A stretch of DNA of 64,000 nucleotides from Caenorhabditis elegans (taxonomy: Eukaryota; Nematoda; Chromadorea; Rhabditida; Rhabditidae): NCBI RefSeq assembly GCF_000002985.6, contig NC_003284.9, positions 2,604,001-2,668,000 on the forward strand, read 5' to 3'. Position numbers and translations under genes: made by a program. The notes beneath the pieces were generated by a model, which had not been told where the DNA came from, made no database searches, and saw nothing but the letters and a program-made list of their open reading frames with translations. Of the stretch, positions 56,860 to 64,000 are shown piece by piece. Position 1 is the stretch's first letter. The number at the start of each line of letters is the position of its first letter.

Positions 56860-57225
56860 CAGGGCTGGGATTTTATGGTTTTTTGGTATATTGACGAATT
56901 ATTGATTTTTTGGGGCCAAAACCCAAGAAAATCAAGTAATATCGAAAAGTTAAAAAGTGTAGAAAAATTACGTCACACCTGTATTACGCTACGCAAAAAC
57001 ATGTACATATTTTGATACAGTTGCGCCGCCAAAAAAGTATTTTGATATATTTTGCAACATTACTTGTATTACTTAAACCCCATTAAAAATAAACTCAAGC
57101 ATCAATTTTTTTTAAAGTTTGTTTGTTGGTTTTTTTGGTTTTTCAAAAATTTCAATTTTTTTCTTTATTTTTGATTTTTTGGATTTTTGAAAATGTAAAT
57201 TTTTTGTTTTTTGGTCCCAGCCCTG
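56860..57225. mobile_element. hAT-like MITE
   Basis: 366 bp with terminal CAGGGCTGGGA and TCCCAGCCCTG, the CAGGG...CCCTG ends typical of hAT elements. The flanking 8-mers TACATAAT and TCCAGAAT share five positions and could be an eroded target duplication. The interior is T-rich and codes nothing. Confidence 0.75.
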
Positions 57226-57756
57226 TCCAGAATGCAATGTGAAAATGCAAAAAAAAATTAGTGAAAAAACTTATTCAAAAATCCTTTTTTTTGTCGAAAA
57301 TTCTGGATTTTTCATTCAAAAACAACGTAATTAAGCATTTTTTTTAATTTGCGAAACAATTAAATTATATTTTAAAAAAATTTAAAAAATTAAAAAATTA
57401 AAAATTTGTTTCCAAGCTAGGACTCTTTTTCGGTGAAATTGTTTAAAATTAAACTCTGACGATTTCAAAAACCATGCAAGGAAAACATTTATGAATTTGA
57501 ACCCGGAACTTATCCACCTAACCCATAATTTCTATAATATTTTTATACAGTTGAAAAATATTTTTAAAAAATTTCTGGAAACACTGAACTTTGTTTATGA
57601 ACGATATAAAATGTAGTGCTCAATGATCAATTTCATTCAAACGTTCAAGCAAGTTTAAAGATTCATGAAAACCAAACCAGATCTTTGAATGGACAAATGA
57701 AAAAAAAAGTAAAACTTTTCGAACCTCTTAATATAATCAGATTTATCCTCACTTAC

Positions 57757-57777
57757 CATGTGTAAAGGATGATCCAT
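57757..57777 (-). CDS. Distal alternative first exon, 57.8 kb
   Basis: ATG and six further codons (MDHPLHM) end at GTAAGTGAGG, a strong donor, in phase 0 for the 46.3-kb exons; the isoform would have 1,189 residues. The - strand upstream (57780-58140) has poly-pyrimidine and GGGGGCC-type blocks, plausible as promoter sequence. Confidence 0.6.
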
Positions 57778-60124
57778 CAATCCGAATAGAGACAAAAGTG
57801 ACGTTTGAAAAAAAATTCGGTTTGAATTCACAATTCACTTTCTTCAATATCAGAAATTTCCAGAGCTCGCTTCCTTGAGCGACGAAAAACCAAATGCAAA
57901 CCACGAATTAGATGATTCTTGACAGCCCAATGTGCAAGTGATGCCCTTTGTTGTGGCCTAATTGAAGTTTCGGAAGCGAGTAGCGGATTGGCACCCCACA
58001 ATTCGGAGAGGGTGTTTTGACACGATGCTTCTCTTCTGCTTCTCTCTTATGTGGGCCCCCTCTGTTTTGCCCCCTTTTTCAGCAGCAGCAGCAACACACT
58101 TCAGAACAGCAAACTTGACGGAAAGAGACCCAAGCTGAAGACGATGTCGTTAAGAATTCGTTGAGATTTGAACTAAACCAAATAATATAAAAAAAGATTC
58201 TGCGGAATATAGATGTTCACAAACAAATTTGGGTGAATAAGCTTTTTTTTAAAGATATTTTTTGACTTATTGCTAAAAATGAAGTAGCTCTAGTGGTGAA
58301 AATATTAAGAATAGCCCTATGATGTCAAAATGAAATATTAAAGTAAAACTTAAAAAAAAACTTGGAAATTCTACATTTACTGCCAAAAAGTGACAATTTC
58401 TCAGTTTTTGACACTCATAATTCAGGAAGTTGACCACAAAAATGATTTTTTTTCTACGGTTTTTAAATTTTGATTCAATTTTAATAATTTTTTGTGTCAA
58501 AACATTTTAGGGCTCGGAACATGCTCTGGGCTTCCTGAAAAACTTATATTGTTTAAAAAAATGTGGCAATTTATTTTTAAAATCCAAAAAAAAAAACAAA
58601 AAAAAGTGTCGTTTTGGATCATTTTTATTTATTTGGTTTTATTTATTTATTTATTTGGATCATGTTTTAGACAAAATTCCCAACTGGGGCTTATTGCTAT
58701 TTGCAAATTTTAATATGATTTCTTTTTGGATCACACTGATATATTGTTGTGAAATAAATTAAAAGAATTATTCTCGATTGAAGATATTCACTTCTTTGGT
58801 TCACAAAAATACATAGTTTTACAATACATATGCCATTTGTGCTTGAGTTTTTGAGTTTATTTCAAGATATTCAACCTGGTCTACCTCAAACACTGATTTG
58901 GTAAAAAAAACAGTATTTTAAATACATTATCAGACTTTTGTAAAATAATATGCAAGAAAATTTTTTTGTTAAATTTTTAAAGTGATGAAAAACAGAGTTT
59001 AAAAATGAGTAAATTACATTTACAACACTAAAACAAGATAAATATTGGATGAAAAATCAAAAAAAAAAAAATTTGGCTGGCCCAAATGGAGTTATGCATC
59101 TTGCCCAGATATATGAGTAAGATCTGATGGATATAAAACCGCTAAGAAGCTTTTCAAAGACGTAAATCACTATTCCTGTTCACAGACGCACCATATATCA
59201 AGATAAATACAGATTAAAGGAGAGCACTTATTGATGCATCTTCTACACATATTCCGAACTTTGGAATCACAAATCAATGGCAAGAAACAGAACGTTCCCA
59301 AAAACATATACATATATTGTGCACATAAAAAAGCACAGCACAAAAAACCATTCTGGCGAGGTTCTTCGCATTCACAGAAAAGTCAAAAAAAAACTTGGCG
59401 GCCCCATGAGAATCCGATTCTGTTCAAACATGACACTCAAGATGCAGTCAAAATGTTTAGGAACTTATGTAGATCACTAAAAATCAGACAGTTTACAAAA
59501 ATGCGGATACTATCACGTCCTTTAATTGGTAAATATGAAAGAAATTGACTTTAACAAAAAAGTTTACAAATCTACGTGGTTTCAGGCTGTCTCGTCGTCC
59601 AACTGCACACAAAATTGCGTGAAAATCTTTTTGAACGTTTGTGACGTCACAGCGCATTTTTAGAATTGTTTAATTAATTTAACCGACGATTTTTGTTACA
59701 TTACTTCATGTATTTGATTAATTTTTCCCTAATTTAATGACGCAAAAAATTTATTTTTGAATTTATGAAAGTTTCACGAAAATTGACGCATAAATTTGAA
59801 AACAATTATTCTAGATGAGTTGTAACCTCACAAAAATTCAAAAATATTTTCCTGCCTTTTTGTGAGCGACCTGGCTCTGGCCGACCTTTGCCTTCTTTGC
59901 CGTTCGCGCCTTTTCCGCAGCTTTGCGTAAAATCAGAGGCTTGGTGGTTGCACAACGTAGTGCGACAGGTAGTTATTTGGCAACGGCCGACACTTTCGGG
60001 GTTCCGCGCCACGCTATAGAGAGGGCGCGGGTTGTGGTAGAAGCGTTTTTGCGGCGCCGCCGCCCTAGTTGAGATTTATCAAAATAAAAAAAATAAAAAA
60101 ATAAAAAAACAAAAATTGACTGAC
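57778..60124. other. Intron or upstream region, no gene seen
   Basis: At 58275-58690 a diverged copy of the GGTGGAGTAGCGC inverted repeat is present. ATTT units (TTTATTTATTTATTTATTTGG) lie near 58625. From 59850 to 60062 the DNA is GC-rich with AACGGCCGACACTTTCGGGG and GCGCCGCCG blocks, half of a repeat seen also near 6.4 kb. The 105-codon ORF at 59231 has no recognisable domain. Confidence 0.45.
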
Positions 60125-60373
60125 CTCCTCATCGCTAACCAAAAACTCTGTTGCTCCAATCGATACCCGCGCGTTATAGCTGACGTGTGCAAAATGTTGA
60201 TCCTCGATCAAAGTTGGCATTGATCTTGCTATTGAGTTTGCTTGGCTTTTTTGCTGATACCGTTTGTGCTTTTTGTACCTTCTTTCGTAGGGGCACGACA
60301 CTTGGTCGGCCAAACGAAGTGCATCAATAATCGACTGCGTTGGCTGAAAATCAATAAATATTTTTACTAGCAT
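60125..60373 (-). CDS. Most distal exon of the BAIAP3-like gene (or separate exon)
   Basis: Coding-like sequence (PTQSIIDALRLADQVSCPYE..., then basic RRYKKHKRYQQKSQANS, ending FLVSDEE) finishes GAG|GTCAGTC in phase 0, the phase accepted by the 46.3-kb exons. If it starts at the ATG at 60373 the product has 1,265 residues. TTTTCAG at 60344-60350 lies after that ATG and could instead be an acceptor, which would make 60125-60343 an internal exon with the true start further upstream. Assignment to this gene rests on strand and phase only. Confidence 0.55.
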
Positions 60374-60660
60374 TGGATCAACCCATGGACCAAAAAAACC
60401 GATGTTATAACTGAGATGGTTCAGAATAGAATAGCTGAGATGAGCAAAAAATGAACAATGAATGGAATTCGGGTGTCAACACAACTTTTAAATGCATAAT
60501 AATGGCGTAGAACTCGCATCCTAGATGTTTGGTTTCGCCATTTTTGACAGGGAATCAACAATATATTAGAAAAAAGTGAGAAATTAGTTTTGTCGTTTTT
60601 TCTGTTTCGCTATAAACTTCTATATGGTAGTTATAGGAAGCTGTGAGTTATGCACATTTT

Positions 60661-61173
60661 TTAATTCCAATTTGAATTACCGCCAATTGCATTTGTTCGA
60701 TGGAGCGCGCTTGACGTTTTTCATTTATTTATTGATATTTTGTCTTATTTTTCACCAATTTTCCATGTTTTCAGACGATTTTTGCTTAAGATTAAGAGAA
60801 AAAGTGAAGATAAATGCAATTTTTTGATTAAAAAGCGAATTTACAAGCGTAAGTCTGTGAAATTAATTATTTCAGGTTTGAAATCGTTTATTAGCATTTT
60901 TTTACATATGTACGCTTGCTTTTTAATCGAAAAAAAAATTAAATAAGAAAAATATCAATAAATAAAAAATAAAAACGTGCAGCGCGCTCCATCGAACAAA
61001 TCCAATTGGCGGCAATTCAAATTGGAATTAGGCAAAAACTGAGATTTTTCAATTTTCAAAAAATCATATAAAAGTTAGAAAATGTTTTTGAATTTTTTTA
61101 TTATGATATTTGGTCAATGTGGTACCACAGGCGTGTTTTAAAGCAAATTTTCCACTGGCGCTACTCCACCTTT
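60661..61173. repeat. Truncated copy of the 53.8-kb palindrome
   Basis: TTAATTCCAATTTGAATTACC and CGATGGAGCGCGCTTGACG at the left pair with CAGCGCGCTCCATCGAACAAA and GGCAATTCAAATTGGAATTAG at the right. Only the right side continues to the terminal CTGGCGCTACTCCACCTTT; the left terminus is missing. Confidence 0.8.
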
Positions 61174-61851
61174 AGCATTTACATTCGAATTCCAGTTGGA
61201 AAAATCAAAAAAAAAATTTTCCTATAACTAGAATATATAACTATGGAAAAATAATGCAAAACAAAACAAAACACGACGGAAATTATTTCTCACCCTTATA
61301 TACATATAATGTCTAAAAAAAAAGTAAGTGAATTGTTTGTTATAACAAACATAACATTAATGCTCTTTAAAGCAATGAGCATGTTCATTGAAAAAAAGGA
61401 AACGGAAAAATGTCGTGTCTGGAAGTGAACCATAAAATGCTCAGTTTTCGCACAGATGGTGTCACGGCGACACAAACAGAACATGTAAATGGAGACTTGC
61501 TTAGTGAACACAACCCAGTTCTAAAAATATAACTGGAATGCAAAATGTGAAATATTGGGTCAGCAGAGATAAAATATGTCCCGAAAACTTTTCCGGGTAG
61601 CACCGAATGATTCGAAAAATGATGCATAAATATATAAATAATGTACGAAATGCAATATGTCTAGAATATTTTATCATCAAAGCGGGTTGAAAACAAATTT
61701 GAAATTGCTTAACTTATTTTTAAGGTTAAAGTTTCATATTTGTTCACTGGACCATGGGGAACAATTTTCAAAAAAATCAGTTGAGTTTTTATTAAATCAA
61801 AATTTGGACTAGCTTGTAGGGACTTTGCTTTAAACCAAATGACCCGATAAT

Positions 61852-62030
61852 ATGTGGGGGATCATACTAAGTTACTGTAGTGGTATTGTAGGGGTACTAT
61901 AGAATTACTGTGGGGTTACTGTGGTTGAGGAAAATTTAGTTTTGAAGAGGTACTGCGTTGGGTGCTGGTGAGGATAATGTCAATGTAGTGACACTGCAGA
62001 ATTAATGTAGAATCACTGTAGTAGGGTATA
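61852..62030. repeat. Degenerate TACTGTAGTGG repeat tract
   Basis: TTACTGTAGTGG, TTACTGTGGGGT, TTACTGTGGTTG, ATCACTGTAGTAGGG and similar units recur about every 12-15 bases. All are in one orientation, and G-rich on the + strand, unlike the AT-rich surroundings. Confidence 0.65.
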
Positions 62031-62948
62031 TTAAATAATATGTATATGAAAATTTCACTTTTATATAATATGTTCATAAGTTTTTTTAAAATATTCCTGA
62101 AGAAAAATTAAATTTAAAAAAAAACTATCATATCACTGCACTATCATAACGTCAACCCCGACGTAATATTTTGGCATATTGTTGCGTATGAATAAACAAG
62201 TCTTACTTATTATTGATACGAAATGTGGATAGACAAAAAAATTCTGAGAAAAAGAGCGAAGTGTTTGTTCAAATATGGGGAAAGGGCTCTTATAACATGA
62301 AATGACTGGAAACATGACGACATTGGCGGATGCGAGATTGCCGTTAAAGAACTCGCATCGGAAATCGGCCAACGCAGATCTATGAATACTAATTTTCACC
62401 TTAGAACGAGTTTTCCATATCCGTCTCGCTTCTAGTTCGGAAAAGATTCATATTTCTATTAACACAATTTCAGGTCAAAATGTAATGCGATATATTATGA
62501 TACATATTAGAAGAACTTTTATTTATTTTTCTGAGCTAATAATTAATGGGCGAACACCGTAGAAAATTATATTAAAATATACAAACATGGAATTTTAACA
62601 GTTAAAAAAGCACCAAAAATATTTAAAAATTACAAAATTCATTGCAAAGAATGATTGTTCGAAAAAAATCCTAGTTATTTCCAGTTATATTATATACCTG
62701 AAAAATCAATTTCTACATAAACTGATTACTTAAACGTCCAAATACGAAAACGCTATAACGGTAATATTAAGTAAAATTGTTAACAACCACTTATACGATG
62801 CCAACATTGAACAAGCATCATACAGCATTTCAAAAAATTTTTGAAAAATTTTATTAACCGTCGAAAACATTAACAGTTTTTTCCACATTTTGAGTACTGT
62901 CACATTTTCGAATTTTAACAATGTTTCAATATTGATATTTGAAGCATA

Positions 62949-63315
62949 AAGGTGGAGTAGCGCAAGTGGGGAAAGTGGTAAAACTACCCCTATGGTGCCA
63001 AAATGATCGATAATAAAACTTTTCAAAAATTTGTTGAAAGTTTTTTATTCAGGTTTATTAAAAAAAAAAAAAAAACATAACTTTGGAAGTCGACCAAAAA
63101 ATTTTTTTCTACATATTTTTTAACTGTAATTCTTATTATTGTTTGTGTTAGAACATTGCAGAAGTTGGAACATGCGACATTGCTTTGGATTTCCGCAAAA
63201 GCTCAAATTTTTCAAAATTTTGCCAAACTGCCAAAACTTTGACCTAAAATTAAGAAAAACCTAAAAGTTTTTGAAATGTTAGATAAAATCCCCACTGGTG
63301 CTACTCCACCTTTAA
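62949..63315. repeat. Inverted repeat (GGTGGAGTAGCGC family)
   Basis: AAAGGTGGAGTAGCGCAAGTGG at the left is mirrored by CCACTGGTGCTACTCCACCTTT at the right. The interior has the same GAACATTGCA...GGAACATGCGACATTGC block as the 45.6-kb copy. Confidence 0.85.
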
Positions 63316-64000
63316 ATAGACCAAAAAATTTGAATGAAATTGTTTTATTGACGACTTCTAAAAAGTGGCAAAAACTGAGTAACTTTTTGGAACAAAATAA
63401 AAATATTTAAAAAATGTCTTGGAAAGTTTTACTTTTAATTACAATACTATGGAAAAATTAATTTAAAATAATTTTTTAAGCCGACAATTGTTATGAACAC
63501 TAAAAGGAACCAAGCTATGAGTAGCCAAAGTTGAGAAGCACTAACAGGAAATATAAAAAATTGCTGAAAAAAATTTTTTGGGTGACTTTCAAAATTGTGT
63601 TTTAATGTAAATCAAAATGTTCCTTTTTTTTATAATTACAGGTTCATTGAATTTTTTCAGTACTTTTTTGGGTTTTTTCATTTTTACTTTTACAAATTTG
63701 ACTCGGTTGAATACAATAACTTTCAAAGTCTGAAAAAAAAATGTTTTAAGCATTTTTTACAGTTGCGTGAGAATATATATATTTTTAAATTTATGTATTC
63801 TTGTGATAATCAAATTGTGCAACGAGTTCCTGATTCGAGTACAAATTAATTTCCGATTACACTTTTGGTACTCTTCTCACAATACTCAGAACTAACAAAA
63901 TATAAAGTACACTCAATACGTTTCCCATTTATATTGAAAGACGCGAATGTTGTCAACATTTTACATTCTTTCTCTGCACTGTCTGCCGTCTCTCCACACC

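Larger units (their letters stand above)
60374..64000. other. Upstream region, repeats only
   Basis: Contains the truncated palindrome at 60.66 kb, the TACTGTAG-rich tract at 61.85 kb and the inverted repeat at 62.95 kb. A short coding-like stretch on the - strand near 62.42 kb ends AAG|GTGAAA in phase 0 but has no usable start. No other gene can be supported. Confidence 0.4.

Noticed and set aside
59231..59548. 105-codon + strand ORF
   Set aside because: Lysine/histidine-rich AT-driven translation with an overlapping second frame; no domain, splice or promoter support.
62133..62460. Possible still more distal exon near 62.4 kb on the - strand (ELEARRIWKTRSK before AAG|GTGAAA)
   Set aside because: The phase would fit exon 60125-60343, but an in-frame stop lies just upstream with no ATG and no good acceptor. 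Kept only as a possibility.

Overview
The window looks like nuclear DNA of a Caenorhabditis nematode, most like C. elegans. Coding exons are short, AT-rich and separated by introns that end in TTTTCAG. Several introns are only 45-55 bp long. The non-coding DNA is crowded with palindromic repeats typical of that genome. All gene models below are hand-built from splice signals and reading phase; no search was run.

Layout. (1) 1-2274, + strand: the 3' end of a nuclear hormone receptor gene, covering part of the ligand-binding domain and entering from outside the window. (2) 4232-5836, + strand: an 8-exon GNAT-like gene of the nematode DUF1248/YitH type. (3) 7235-11726, - strand: a 10-exon ecto-nucleotide pyrophosphatase/phosphodiesterase (ENPP) family gene. 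Its product appears secreted and probably GPI-anchored, and has lost most of one metal site. A tRNA-Gly(GCC) gene lies on the opposite strand in one of its introns. (4) 17745 to at least 57777 and probably 60373, - strand: one very large gene for a BAIAP3/Munc13-4-type protein (C2 - MUN - C2), which acts in priming dense-core-type vesicles. From memory this is probably C. elegans F54G2.1, the worm orthologue of human BAIAP3/UNC13D; I could not check the identity.

The most striking structure is the 5' half of the BAIAP3-like gene. A compact 3' block of 19 common exons (17745-25673) begins with an exon that needs two bases from upstream. At least six separate upstream exon sets, each starting with ATG, end in exactly that phase: 26.7, 36.3, 39.7 (weaker), 40.4, 43.1 and 44.4 kb, plus the 46.1-46.3 kb exon pair. 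That pair in turn starts in phase 0 and can accept 60.1, 57.8, 55.5 kb and weaker 51.6 and 48.1 kb exons, all ending in phase 0. I read this as an array of alternative promoters giving the same C2-MUN-C2 protein different N-termini, spread over about 34 kb.

The long introns of this gene carry mobile DNA: an LTR retrotransposon with gag and protease but no reverse transcriptase or integrase (29891-35453, same strand as the host gene), TA-flanked palindromic elements, a hAT-like element, a tRNA-derived SINE, and several families of large inverted repeats. The intergenic stretches (2.3-4.2, 5.8-7.2, 11.7-17.7, 60.4-64.0 kb) hold mainly such repeats and no gene I can support.
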